Below the pieces are notes generated by a model. It ran no database searches. It was not told the origin of the DNA and worked only from the letters and a program-made list of their open reading frames with translations. The translations under genes and the position numbers were made by a program. From positions 806,001 through 870,000 of the forward strand of contig CAWJCL010000002.1 of the NCBI GenBank assembly GCA_963841425.1: a DNA stretch of 64,000 nt, written 5' to 3'. The stretch comes from DATEOR01 sp963841425 (lineage in GTDB: Bacteria; Actinomycetota; Thermoleophilia; Gaiellales; Gaiellaceae). This document shows, one piece after another, positions 1 through 7,651 of the stretch; positions within the stretch are counted from its first letter, which is position 1, and every line of letters starts with the position of its first letter.

Positions 1-125
1 TCGCACCATTCGGGACAGGTGCAATCCGCGACCTCGGAGGTGCTCAGATAGGAGAGGCGGCGCGGGGGCTCGGGGGGGGCCTCGCGCTCGACCGCATCGA
101 AGTCGAAGGTGACAGCGGCTTCCAT
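1..125 (-). CDS. Truncated Cys-rich protein of unknown function (N-terminal part only)
   Basis: An open frame begins with ATG at 125 and runs leftward off the window without a stop. The 41 visible residues begin MEAAVTFDFDAVERE, contain a proline-rich stretch and end in a tight cysteine cluster, CTCPEWC, which could bind a metal or an iron-sulfur cluster. It is divergent from the LysR-type gene at 200, the usual layout for a LysR regulator and its target. I do not recognise the family from this fragment. Confidence 0.45.
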   Translation of the reverse strand, partial: MEAAVTFDFDAVEREAPPEPPRRLSYLSTSEVADCTCPEWC

Positions 126-164
126 GATTTCAGGGTACCGCTGTGTCCGGTATTTACACAATGA

Positions 165-193
165 TTTGTTTCGATCACTGTTATCAGTAAAAT
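165..193 (+). promoter_or_regulatory. Leaderless-type promoter of the LysR gene
   Basis: The -10 hexamer TAAAAT at 188-193 ends six bases before the GTG start at 200, so transcription should begin at or next to the start codon. A weak -35 (TTTGTT, 165-170) lies 17 bp upstream. The short inverted repeat CTGTTATCAG just before the -10 could serve as an operator. The region is AT-rich compared with its surroundings. Confidence 0.5.
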
Positions 194-199
194 CTATCG

Positions 200-1183
200 G
201 TGCTTTTCAATCAGATCTTGGCTTTCGTCGAGACCGCACGGCGGCAGAGCGTCAGCCGGGCGGCTGAGGCGCTCTTCATCTCCCAGCCCGCGTTGACGGC
301 GAGGCTCAAGGGGCTCGAGTCGGACCTGGGCGCCGAGCTCTTCGTTCGCGGCCCGCGCGGTATGCGGCTCACGGATGCAGGAAACGCCTTCCTCCCCTAC
401 GCGGCCCGCGCGCTCGAAACGCTCACAGACGGGCGCATGCAGGTCAACGCGCTCGAACGCGGCGGGGCCGGCCGGCTCGCCATCGGGGCCGCGCCCGCGG
501 TGTCGACTTACGTCTTGCCTGCGCTCCTGAAGCGCTTCTCGGAGGGCTTCCCTCGCGTCCTGGTCAGCGTGCGGACGGGCCACTCGGAGGAGATCCTCGA
601 CCTCGTCCTGCGGGAGCAGGTGACGCTCGGCCTCGTTCGCGCCCTGCAGCACCCTGAAATCCTGAGCACGCCCCTCTACGAGGACCGCCTGATCCTCGTC
701 GTCGAGCCCGCTCATCCCTTCGCAGGCGAGGGCCGCATCCGCATGAAGGATCTGGCGGACGAGCAGCTCGTCCAGTTCGACCGGACCTCGAGCTACCACG
801 ACCTCACGAGCGCGCTCTTCGTCACCGCGGGCGTGTCGCCGGCCGGCCGCATGGAGCTCGACAACATCGACGCTGCGAAGAAGATGGTCGAGCAGGGCTT
901 CGGCGTCGCGCTCCTGCCACAGACCTCCGTCGCGGACGAGCTCGAGGCCGGCACCCTGGCCGAGGTCGAGGTGGTGGACGCCGCGCCTGTGCGCCGCAAG
1001 ATCGTCGCCATCACCCGGCGGGACGCGGGCCCGCCCGCAGGTCAGCCGAAGGCGTTCCTCGCGACCTTCGAGGAGATCCGCGACGAGCTCACGAGCTGGC
1101 CGCGACGGCCCGCCGCAAAGCCTCGTCGCGCGGCAGAGCGACCAGGACGGTCCAGAGCTCCGGCCCACGGTCGGCCCCGGTGA
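200..1183 (+). CDS. LysR-family transcriptional regulator
   Basis: This is a 327-residue LysR-type regulator. The N-terminal winged helix-turn-helix shows the family signature (VSRAAEALFISQPALTARLK, about residues 18-37), followed by a periplasmic-binding-protein-like effector domain (about 90-300). GTG at 200 fits the start of family members and sits six bases after a TAAAAT -10, so the mRNA is probably leaderless. The last 25-30 residues are basic and low in complexity, and they lie in a 95 bp convergent overlap with the GluRS gene, so the native stop may once have been earlier. The likely target is the divergent gene at 1-125; the effector cannot be predicted. Confidence 0.9.
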   Translation: MLFNQILAFVETARRQSVSRAAEALFISQPALTARLKGLESDLGAELFVRGPRGMRLTDAGNAFLPYAARALETLTDGRMQVNALERGGAGRLAIGAAPAVSTYVLPALLKRFSEGFPRVLVSVRTGHSEEILDLVLREQVTLGLVRALQHPEILSTPLYEDRLILVVEPAHPFAGEGRIRMKDLADEQLVQFDRTSSYHDLTSALFVTAGVSPAGRMELDNIDAAKKMVEQGFGVALLPQTSVADELEAGTLAEVEVVDAAPVRRKIVAITRRDAGPPAGQPKAFLATFEEIRDELTSWPRRPAAKPRRAAERPGRSRAPAHGRPR

Positions 1184-2093
1184 GCGCGCGCCGCAGCGCC
1201 CTGAGGCTGCCTCCGACAGCCTTGAGCTCCCGCAGGATCTCCTTCGCCGCAGCCTGATCCAGCGCCTCCGGGCCCCGCTCGCGCAGCTCGTTGAAGCGCC
1301 TCAAGGTCTCGGGATGCTCGCTCGGATCGGCCGGCGGCGTCGTGAGCAGCGTCCGCGCGATCTCGCGCGCCTCGACGAGGTCGCGCGCCCCGCGCAAGGC
1401 AGGCACGACCTCGGGCGATGCGTCCGCGGCCGCGGCGAGGTCGTCGTCGGGCATCGCACCGATCGCGTCGATCGCGAGCCTCCGAAGGCGCGCGAGGTCG
1501 TAGTGGACGTCGTGGCGCGGCACCCCGAGCTCGTCCAGGTAGGCGCGCACCGCCCCGGCCGGGAAGCCGAGCTCGCGCAGGGAGGCGACCGTCGCCCCGG
1601 CCGCGCGCTTGGAGAGCTTTTTGCCTTCCTCCCCGAGGATCAGCCCGTGATGGACGTACTCGGGAGGAGTCGTCCCGAGGGACTCGTGGAGGCGGCGATG
1701 GAGAGCCTCGTTGGGCCGGTGGTCGTTCCCGCGGTAGACGCGGGTGATGCCGAAGTCGGCGTCGTCCACCACGCTGGCGAGGTGGTACGTCGCGGTCCCG
1801 TCCTCGCGTAGGAGCGTGACGCCGTCGAAGCGGTCGGTCCCGATGCGCTCGGCGGCGTCGCGGTAGCGATCCTGGCGCTCGCTTTGCCGCACGGGCCCCT
1901 CGTCCCAGTCGATCTCGAGCCAGCCGAGGTCGCCGAGGATCGCCTCCTCGCCCCCGGCGACGTTTCGGGCAGGATCGGTGTCGTCGATCCGGAGCAGCAT
2001 CCAGTCGCCGGCACGCCGGTTGATGACCGCACTCAGGGCGTTCCCCACGTGGAGCGAACCCGTTGGGCTCGGCGCGAAGCGGACGCGAACCAT
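1089..2093 (-). CDS. gltX: Minimal glutamate-tRNA ligase (GluRS)
   Basis: Class I aminoacyl-tRNA synthetase of the Glu family, 334 residues against about 470-490 for ordinary GluRS. The HIGH-type signature is SLHVG (13-17), the ATP-site loop is KLSKR (159-163), and the sequence VDDADFGITRVYRGNDH is intact. About 60 residues of the usual acceptor-binding insertion are missing between residues 84 and 90, and the C-terminal anticodon-binding part is shortened, though it still ends in the GluRS-like ALRRALTGADRGPELW. There are no cysteines, which argues against the zinc-containing glutamyl-queuosine enzyme YadB, although a YadB-like role is the main alternative. TAGATT ends six bases before the ATG, suggesting a leaderless mRNA. 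It lies downstream of the ispD/ispF block, as in Bacillus. Confidence 0.85.
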   Translation of the reverse strand: MVRVRFAPSPTGSLHVGNALSAVINRRAGDWMLLRIDDTDPARNVAGGEEAILGDLGWLEIDWDEGPVRQSERQDRYRDAAERIGTDRFDGVTLLREDGTATYHLASVVDDADFGITRVYRGNDHRPNEALHRRLHESLGTTPPEYVHHGLILGEEGKKLSKRAAGATVASLRELGFPAGAVRAYLDELGVPRHDVHYDLARLRRLAIDAIGAMPDDDLAAAADASPEVVPALRGARDLVEAREIARTLLTTPPADPSEHPETLRRFNELRERGPEALDQAAAKEILRELKAVGGSLRALRRALTGADRGPELWTVLVALPRDEALRRAVAASS

Positions 2094-2099
2094 CGGAGC

Positions 2100-2109
2100 A
2101 ATCTAACGT
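2100..2109. promoter_or_regulatory. Overlapping divergent -10 elements between gltX and the antiporter gene
   Basis: The decamer AATCTAACGT contains TAGATT on the minus strand (2105-2100, six bases before the gltX ATG) and TAACGT on the plus strand (2104-2109, 15 bases before the antiporter ATG). The two -10 hexamers share the central TA, a geometry expected to fire in both directions from one site. Confidence 0.45.
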
Positions 2110-2124
2110 TCGAGCGGCAGCGGA

Positions 2125-3711
2125 ATGACGTTCACGCCCGAAGACAGCCTGGCGCTCCTCGCCATCATGGTCGTGATCGCCGTGCTGCTCGTCGCGGCCG
2201 AGCGGACGAGCATTCCCTACCCCATTCTCCTCGTCGTCGGTGGCCTCGGTCTCGGCTTCATCCCCGGGATTCCGGAGATCCAGCTACCGCCTGACCTCGT
2301 CCTCATCGCCGTGCTTCCGCCTCTCCTCTACGGGGCGGCATTCTTCACCTCGCTGCGCGACCTGCGGGAGAACGCGTTTGCGATCAGCCTCCTCGCGTTC
2401 GGGCTCGTGCTCACGACGATGGTCATCGTCGCCTTCGTCGCACACGAGCTCATACCGGGCCTCGGCTGGGGCGGCGCCTTCGTGCTCGGCGCGGTCGTCT
2501 CGCCGACGGATCCGACCGCGGCGACGGCGATCGCCGAACGGCTCGGGCTGCCGAGGCGCCTCGTCGCGCTCATCGAGGGAGAGAGCCTGGTGAATGACGG
2601 CACTGCGCTCGTCGCCTACAAGTTCGCCGTCGTCGCGGTCGTGAGCGGAACCTTCTCCTTCGCCGACGCCGCGGGCAGCTTCGTGCTGAACGTCGTCGGT
2701 GGAATCGGCATCGGCCTGGGCGTCGGATTCGTCGTCCGCCAACTCCGCCGCAGGATCAGGGATCCGGCGCTCGCCATCACCATCTCCCTGATGAGCGGCT
2801 ATTTCGCCTACCTACCCGCGACGGCGGCGGACGTCTCGGGTGTGCTGGCGGCCGTCACCATCGGGGTCTACATGGGCTGGCACACGCCCGAGCTGACGAC
2901 GTGGCAGACGCGGCTCCAGGGAGTCGCGGTCTGGGAGATCACCTTCTTCGTCCTGAACGCGCTTCTCTTCGCGCTCATCGGGCTCCAGCTGCCCGTGATC
3001 ATCGACGCGCTTTCCGGTTACTCACCGACGCGGCTCGTCGCCTACGCGGCCGCCGTCTCGCTGGCCGTCATCGCCGCGCGCTTTCTCTGGGTCATCCCGG
3101 GGACGTACCTGACGGCGTGGATGCGTCGGAACAAGCGGCCGATCCAGAATCCCGGACGCGCCTCGATCATCCTCGGCTGGTCCGGGATGCGTGGCGCCGT
3201 CTCGCTCGCCGCTGCGCTGGCCCTGCCCCTGACCACGGACACCGGCGACGCCTTCCCGAACCGCGAGCTCATCGTCTTCCTCACCTTCGGCGTCATCCTC
3301 GCCTCGCTCGTCGTGCAGGGGCTGTCGTTCCCCGCCCTGCTCAGGCTCGTCGGGCTCGAAGACGAAGGCCGGGGGGAGAAGGAGGAGAACAAGGCGCGGA
3401 TCTACGCCACCGAGGCCGCGCTAGCCCGGCTCGAGGAGCTCGCAGACGAGGACTGGGTGCGCGACGACACGCTCGAGCGCATACGAGGCATGTTCAACTT
3501 CCGGCGGGAGCGCTTTCGCAGCCGCTTCGACCCGGAGTCGGACGGCGAGCTCGAGAGCCGCTCGCTCGACTACCAGCGGCTCCTGCGCGAGGTCCTCGCC
3601 GCCGAGCGAAGCGCGGTCTTCGACCTGCGCCGCGAGCGAAGAATCGACGATCTCGTCATGCGCAGAGTCCTCCGCGACCTCGACCTCGAAGAAGCCAGGC
3701 TCGATGGCTGA
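2125..3711 (+). CDS. CPA1-family Na+(K+)/H+ antiporter
   Basis: Integral membrane cation/proton antiporter of 528 residues. About twelve hydrophobic segments fill residues 10-410. The family motifs SPTDPTA (126-132) and the ion-binding Asn-Asp pair in ESLVNDG (157-158) are intact. A charged cytoplasmic tail of about 110 residues follows, rich in Arg and Glu, of the kind that regulates CPA1 exchangers. It should export sodium or potassium against protons for pH and salt homeostasis. The stop overlaps the mutY start by 8 bp, so the two are probably translationally coupled even though their functions are unrelated. Confidence 0.92.
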   Translation: MTFTPEDSLALLAIMVVIAVLLVAAERTSIPYPILLVVGGLGLGFIPGIPEIQLPPDLVLIAVLPPLLYGAAFFTSLRDLRENAFAISLLAFGLVLTTMVIVAFVAHELIPGLGWGGAFVLGAVVSPTDPTAATAIAERLGLPRRLVALIEGESLVNDGTALVAYKFAVVAVVSGTFSFADAAGSFVLNVVGGIGIGLGVGFVVRQLRRRIRDPALAITISLMSGYFAYLPATAADVSGVLAAVTIGVYMGWHTPELTTWQTRLQGVAVWEITFFVLNALLFALIGLQLPVIIDALSGYSPTRLVAYAAAVSLAVIAARFLWVIPGTYLTAWMRRNKRPIQNPGRASIILGWSGMRGAVSLAAALALPLTTDTGDAFPNRELIVFLTFGVILASLVVQGLSFPALLRLVGLEDEGRGEKEENKARIYATEAALARLEELADEDWVRDDTLERIRGMFNFRRERFRSRFDPESDGELESRSLDYQRLLREVLAAERSAVFDLRRERRIDDLVMRRVLRDLDLEEARLDG

Positions 3712-4426
3712 GCTCGAGCGCGTGCTCCTCGACTGGTACGCGGCGGAGGGCCGAGACCTCCCCTGGCGACAGACGCGCGACCCGTACGCGATCCTCGTCT
3801 CGGAAGTCATGCTCCAGCAGACGCAGGTCGAGCGCGTCATCCCGCGCTACCTGCGCTGGCTGGAGCGCTGGCCGACCGCCGAGGCCCTTGCCGCCGCGCC
3901 GCGATCGGAGGTCATCCGCGAATGGCAGGGGCTCGGCTACAACCGTCGCGCTGTGAACCTCCACCGCGCCGCCGAGTGGATCGCGGCCACCGGCTGGCCC
4001 GGCGACCTCACCGAGCTTCCGGGGGTCGGGCGCTACACGGCCGATGCGGTGGCGCGCTTCGCCCGCGAGGCGGACGTCCTGCCCGTGGACGTCAACGTCG
4101 CCCGCGTCCTCGAGCGGACCGGCGGCCGGTTCGGTCCCGCCTCGGCCCACGCGCTCATGGATCTCGGCGCGACGGTTTGCCTCGCCCGCGTTCCACGGTG
4201 CGGCGCCTGCCCGCTCGCGAAGGAGTGCCCGTCGCGCGCAAAGCGCTACGAGCCCCTGCGCAAGCAGGGCCGGTTCGAGGGCTCCTTCAGGCAGCTCCGT
4301 GCGCAGACGCTGCGGCTCGTCGCAGAACGCGCCAGACCGGCGGCCGAGCTCGATCCGGAAGCTGTCGCCGCGCTAGCGCGCGACGGCCTCGTCAGTCTCG
4401 ACGACGGCCTGGTTCGCCTGCCGTAG
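3704..4426 (+). CDS. mutY: A/G-specific adenine DNA glycosylase, core-only form
   Basis: Base-excision repair glycosylase that should remove adenine opposite 8-oxoguanine. Seen: the catalytic Glu in SEVMLQQTQ, the helix-hairpin-helix LPGVGRYTADAV, the catalytic Asp in PVDVNVARV, and a 4Fe-4S cluster loop with C-x6-C-x2-C-x5-C spacing. At 240 residues it lacks the MutT/NUDIX-like C-terminal domain (typical MutY is 290-350 residues) that recognises oxoG. The Tyr in GRYTA matches the Ser/Tyr of MutY rather than the catalytic Lys of endonuclease III. It overlaps the antiporter gene by 8 bp and the rhodanese gene convergently by 54 bp. Confidence 0.88.
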   Translation: MAELERVLLDWYAAEGRDLPWRQTRDPYAILVSEVMLQQTQVERVIPRYLRWLERWPTAEALAAAPRSEVIREWQGLGYNRRAVNLHRAAEWIAATGWPGDLTELPGVGRYTADAVARFAREADVLPVDVNVARVLERTGGRFGPASAHALMDLGATVCLARVPRCGACPLAKECPSRAKRYEPLRKQGRFEGSFRQLRAQTLRLVAERARPAAELDPEAVAALARDGLVSLDDGLVRLP

Positions 4427-4801
4427 CAGGGGGAGCCCGGCCTTCTTCCAGTCCTCGACGCCGCCGATGACGTCGGTCGCGTCCTCGAACCCGAGCTCCT
4501 GGAGTTGCGAGGCAGCGAGCACGGACGAATACCCCTCCCGGCAGATGAGGATGACGCGCGCGTCGAGCGGGATCTTCTCGTTGGAGGTCGGGCAGTCGGG
4601 GTCGAGACGCCAGAGGAGCGTGGAGAGCGGATGATGCACCGAGCCGGGCACGTAGCCCTGCGCCTGGCGCTGGTCGGGGGAGCGCGTGTCGACGAGGATC
4701 GCCCCGGCTCGCATCTCCGCCCAGGCCTCGACCGGACTGAGCCGCCCGAGCCGGACGGCGGCGTCGGCGAGGAGCTCGTCTATAGGCCTTCGAGGACTCA
4801 C
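4373..4801 (-). CDS. Rhodanese-like sulfurtransferase
   Basis: Single rhodanese domain of 142 residues. The active-site loop CREGYSS carries the persulfide-forming Cys, and LVDTRSPDQRQAQGYVPGS is the conserved CH2A-like region. It probably moves sulfur or handles thiols in the cytoplasm. The GTG start at 4801 shares GTGA with the ispF stop, so the gene is coupled to the isoprenoid pair, although nothing suggests a direct role in that pathway. The 3' end overlaps mutY convergently. Confidence 0.88.
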   Translation of the reverse strand: MSPRRPIDELLADAAVRLGRLSPVEAWAEMRAGAILVDTRSPDQRQAQGYVPGSVHHPLSTLLWRLDPDCPTSNEKIPLDARVILICREGYSSVLAASQLQELGFEDATDVIGGVEDWKKAGLPLLRQANQAVVETDEAVAR

Positions 4802-5292
4802 GTGACGATGGTATCGCGCCTGCGGAGCAGAGCAACCGCTTGTGCGGCCAGCCCTTCCCCGCGGCCCGTGAAGCCGAGTCCGTCGGTCGTCGTTGCGCGC
4901 ACGGTGATCCTCTCCATGCCGACACCCAGTACCCCGCTGAGCCGCTCCCGCAACTCGTCGCGCACAGGCGCAATGCGAGGCTCCTCCCCGATGAGAACGC
5001 AGTCGGCGTTGACGAGCTCCCAGCCGGCCTCCTGCGCGTCCTCATAAGCGCGCCTGAGCAGATCGAGCGACGACGCGCCTTCCCATTGCCCGTCTCCCGA
5101 GGGAAAGAGGGCGCCGATGTCCTCGAGGCCCGCTGCGCCCAGAATCGCGTCGATCAGCGCGTGGGAGACGACGTCGCCGTCGGAGTGCCCGGCCAGCCCG
5201 CGTCCGGGGAGCTCGACGCCTCCGAGGACGAGCTTCGCCTCGTCCGAGAACGCGTGCGCATCGACTCCGATCCCGACGTGGAGCTCACTCAT
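4798..5292 (-). CDS. ispF: 2-C-methyl-D-erythritol 2,4-cyclodiphosphate synthase
   Basis: MEP-pathway enzyme that cyclises CDP-methylerythritol phosphate to MEcPP with release of CMP. At 164 residues it is full length. The metal ligands lie in GVDAHAF (Asp and His near residues 11-13) and in LAGHSDGDVVSHAL, and the C-terminal TTTDGLGFTGRGEG matches the family. The ATG at 5292 lies inside the ispD stop region (8 bp overlap), so ispD and ispF are coupled, and the stop overlaps the rhodanese start by 4 bp. Confidence 0.97.
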   Translation of the reverse strand: MSELHVGIGVDAHAFSDEAKLVLGGVELPGRGLAGHSDGDVVSHALIDAILGAAGLEDIGALFPSGDGQWEGASSLDLLRRAYEDAQEAGWELVNADCVLIGEEPRIAPVRDELRERLSGVLGVGMERITVRATTTDGLGFTGRGEGLAAQAVALLRRRDTIVT

Positions 5293-5959
5293 CGGCGAGC
5301 AGAGTCTCTACGAAGGCGAGGTCGGACGCCGTCGTGATCTTCACCAGGCGCGGATCGCCCTCGACGACGCGCACTCTGCCGCCGGCCGCCTCCACGAGCC
5401 CGGCACAGTCGCTCGCCTCTCCACCGCGGAGCAGCGCGTCCCGTAACGTCGCGACGGGAAAAGCCTGCGGCGTCTGGATCGCATAGAGGCCCGTTCGGTC
5501 GACGGTCTCGGCGACGCGGCCGTGCTGGTCGACGCGCTTCACGGTGTCGGCGAGCGGCAGCCCCGCGACGACGCCGTCCCAGTCCTCGCCGAGGCCGCCG
5601 AGGACGCGGCCGATCACCTCCTCGGGGAGAATCGGCCTGGCGGCGTCGTGGACGAGCGCGATCAGGGCGTCGTCCGGGATTTCCGCGACTCCCGCGCGCA
5701 CCGAGTCGGCCCGCGTCGCGCCACCGGGCACCGCAGAGCTCACCTTGCCCGCGTTGAGCTCCTCGGCGAGCAGGATGGCCGGCTCCTCCCACTCCTCGGG
5801 CGCGACGATCACGATGGCGTCGATCCATTCGGAGGCCTCGAGACGCTCGAGGCTCTCGGCGAGAAGCACGCGCTTCCCGAGCCCGATGAAGGCCTTCGGC
5901 CGGTCGCCGCCGAGCCGCTCTCCGCGGCCGGCCGCCACCAGGACCGCCCAGGTGCTCAC
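5285..5959 (-). CDS. ispD: 2-C-methyl-D-erythritol 4-phosphate cytidylyltransferase
   Basis: MEP-pathway enzyme that makes CDP-ME from MEP and CTP, 224 residues. The glycine-rich CTP loop AAGRGERLGGDRPKAF, the VHDAARP motif, the QTPQAF motif and the C-terminal GDPRLVKITTASDL are all present. The GTG start at 5959 forms a GTGA overlap with the stop of the upstream lipoprotein gene. It lies downstream of carD, an order common in actinobacteria. Confidence 0.97.
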   Translation of the reverse strand: MSTWAVLVAAGRGERLGGDRPKAFIGLGKRVLLAESLERLEASEWIDAIVIVAPEEWEEPAILLAEELNAGKVSSAVPGGATRADSVRAGVAEIPDDALIALVHDAARPILPEEVIGRVLGGLGEDWDGVVAGLPLADTVKRVDQHGRVAETVDRTGLYAIQTPQAFPVATLRDALLRGGEASDCAGLVEAAGGRVRVVEGDPRLVKITTASDLAFVETLLADE

Positions 5960-6876
5960 TGCGGCAGAGCGACGAGCTGCCCGTTGCGCTCTTCGAAGAG
6001 CTCCGGGCTGAGCGGGTTTTTCCCCGTGGTGAACTCCTGCAGGACCTTGCCCTTGATCACAGGCGCATAGTTGCGCGTGAGGGCCACGAACACGCTCTCC
6101 AGCGGAACGGCGTAGACAGCAGGGCCGCCGAGCTCCTTCACGATCTCGCGCCTCAGGCCGGGGACGAGCATGCGCGACGCGTCGTAGCCGTCGCCGGAGG
6201 CCCAGCCGCAGAGCTTCTGGCCGCCCGACGGCTCGCAGAGGAGCTTCTGCTCCCTGTTGGTCTGCTTCTCCAGGTTGGCAAGCGCGAGGGAGTCGATCTC
6301 ACCCACCGACTGGCCCCAGCGGGCGAGGTCGTCCTTCGTGGCGACCGTGAGGTAGTGGTCGCCCTGCACCGCGTAGATGACGTCGAGGTCGTCGAATTGC
6401 CTGACCGCCGGGTCGCTCTCGATCCGGCTCACGTCGATGCGCCGCTTGAGCATCGGCATCAGGTGCCCGCGCACCTCGGCGAAGCTCCGCTTGGTGTTCC
6501 CCTCCTCCATGCGCCTGACCGCCTCCTGGACGAGGCCGTCGACGATCTCGTCCTGGCGGCCCGGGTCGGAGGTGTACTGCTTGTAGGCGTCGTCGAGGAC
6601 GAGCTGCACCGTGTCGAGACCGCTCTGCTCGCTCACGTCGACGTTCAGGCCGAAGCCGGGGTCGCCCTGGAGGTCGGAGCCGGTGATGACCGCGGCCGCG
6701 ACCTTGTTCTTGAAGTCGCGCTGGGAGAGCGCTCCCTGCGTCGTCGTAGCGTCGCTCGTTCCCGCGCTGGTGCTGCCGACGCTCGTCGTCTCGCCGCCGC
6801 CGCCGCTGTCGCAGGCCGATACGGACGCGGCCAGAAACGCCGTCAGGGCGAGGAGGAGGAAAATGCGCACGTGCAT
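5956..6876 (-). CDS. Lipoprotein with DUF1444 (YtpQ)-like domain
   Basis: Predicted exported lipoprotein of 306 residues. The ATG at 6876 gives a clean signal peptide, MHVRIFLLLALTAFLAASVS followed by the lipobox Cys. The frame stays open further upstream, but that stretch is low-complexity and Arg-rich. A Gly/Ser/Thr-rich linker follows. The rest resembles DUF1444: paired segments such as DLDVIYAVQGDHYLTVATKD and a C-terminal GGPAVYAVPLESVFVAL region. The function of this family is unknown. It sits between carD and ispD and shares GTGA with the ispD start, so it is in the operon. The domain call is from memory of the family pattern. Confidence 0.7.
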   Translation of the reverse strand: MHVRIFLLLALTAFLAASVSACDSGGGGETTSVGSTSAGTSDATTTQGALSQRDFKNKVAAAVITGSDLQGDPGFGLNVDVSEQSGLDTVQLVLDDAYKQYTSDPGRQDEIVDGLVQEAVRRMEEGNTKRSFAEVRGHLMPMLKRRIDVSRIESDPAVRQFDDLDVIYAVQGDHYLTVATKDDLARWGQSVGEIDSLALANLEKQTNREQKLLCEPSGGQKLCGWASGDGYDASRMLVPGLRREIVKELGGPAVYAVPLESVFVALTRNYAPVIKGKVLQEFTTGKNPLSPELFEERNGQLVALPQ

Positions 6877-6925
6877 AGGATGCCGACGGCCGCGCGCCGC
6901 CCGTCGCACTTCCTGCGAGGTTGGG

Positions 6926-7420
6926 TTAGGCCGGTGCGGCGACGGACTCGAGCACCTCGTCGAGCCAGACGCCTGCCGCTTCCTCGTCGAGCCCCTTCGC
7001 ATACATGAGCTCGCTCGCGAGGATCTTCTTGGCCTTCACGAACATCTGCTTCTCGCCGGTCGAGAGGCCCTTCTCCTGGTCCCTCAGGGACAGGTTCCGT
7101 ACCACCTCGGCCAGCTCGAAGATGTCGCCCGTCTTCATCTTGTCCCGGTTGTGCTTGAAGCGGCGATTCCAGTTCTTCGGCATCTTGGTGCCACTGCCGT
7201 GCAGGACCTCGAGCACCTGCTCGACCATCTCTTCGTCGATCACCTTGCGGAGCCCGACTCGCTCGGCGTTCTCCGCGGGCACGTTGACGGTCATGTCGTT
7301 GTGCAGGATCTTGATGGTCAGGTATTCGCGCTCCTGCCCCAGAATGGTTCGTTTCTCCTTCTTCACCACGGTGCCAGCGCCGTGATGGGGATAGACGACC
7401 TTATCGCCGACTTTGTACAA
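6926..7420 (-). CDS. carD: CarD-family RNA polymerase-binding transcription regulator
   Basis: CarD stabilises the RNA polymerase open complex, notably at rRNA promoters in mycobacteria. The N-terminal Tudor-like RNAP-interaction domain begins VGDKVVYPHHGAGTV, and a helical C-terminal DNA-binding domain follows (RRFKHNRDKMKTGD, LSLRDQEKGLSTGEKQM). I chose TTG at 7420 because GGAGGA lies five bases upstream and it gives 164 residues, the usual family length. A longer frame upstream adds 43 atypical residues. It has its own promoter at 7480-7509 and is probably cotranscribed with the lipoprotein-ispD-ispF genes. Confidence 0.95.
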   Translation of the reverse strand: MYKVGDKVVYPHHGAGTVVKKEKRTILGQEREYLTIKILHNDMTVNVPAENAERVGLRKVIDEEMVEQVLEVLHGSGTKMPKNWNRRFKHNRDKMKTGDIFELAEVVRNLSLRDQEKGLSTGEKQMFVKAKKILASELMYAKGLDEEAAGVWLDEVLESVAAPA

Positions 7421-7479
7421 GCTCTCCTCCTCTTTCCGGGCCCAAAAAAAGCCGCGCCAGATGCCTGCGGAACTCAGCC

Positions 7480-7509
7480 ATTGTATCGGAAATGCCCTTA
7501 AAACGCCAA
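7480..7509 (-). promoter_or_regulatory. Sigma-70-type promoter of carD
   Basis: On the minus strand, TTGGCG (7509-7504) and TACAAT (7485-7480) are 18 bp apart, close to the housekeeping consensus. The predicted start near 7473 leaves a leader of about 50 nt carrying the GGAGGA ribosome-binding site of carD. Confidence 0.7.
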
Positions 7510-7524
7510 GTTTCCAGGACTTTT

Positions 7525-7542
7525 GTGCCCGATTGCGGGCAC
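7525..7542. other. Perfect hairpin GTGCCCG-ATTG-CGGGCAC
   Basis: A 7 bp perfect inverted repeat with a 4-base loop lies between the end of disA and the carD promoter. There is no T-run on either strand, so it is not a classical terminator. It may be an operator upstream of the carD -35 or a processing or termination structure after disA. Confidence 0.4.
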
Positions 7543-7573
7543 TTTGCAACCTGAGACAGGCTAATTCGGCGCG

Positions 7574-7609
7574 TTAAAGCTGCAAATAGCGGTCGACAAG
7601 ATTCAACAT
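7574..7609 (-). repeat. Duplicate of the DisA C-terminal codons as a mini-ORF (MLNLVDRYLQL-stop)
   Basis: DisA ends with NLVDRYLQL and a TAG stop at 7652. Forty-three bases further downstream on the same strand, an ATG at 7609 opens an 11-codon frame that repeats NLVDRYLQL and ends in TAA. Seventeen bases are identical (the minus-strand codons for NLVDR plus two bases), while the last codons differ only synonymously (Tyr, Leu, Leu and stop). It may be a relic of a duplicated gene end or a translated micro-ORF. Confidence 0.6.
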
Positions 7610-7651
7610 GGGGGAACCCAGGGTTCCGCCACGAGCCCCCTCCTTAAATGC

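Noticed and set aside
1089..2093. Glutamyl-queuosine tRNA(Asp) synthetase (YadB) as primary call
   Set aside because: No cysteines for the YadB zinc site, retention of a GluRS-like C-terminal end, and the canonical gltX position; kept only as an alternative.
7421..7549. N-terminal extension of CarD by 43 residues
   Set aside because: The extension lies over the promoter and leader and lacks a start with a ribosome-binding site; the TTG at 7420 has GGAGGA at the right distance.
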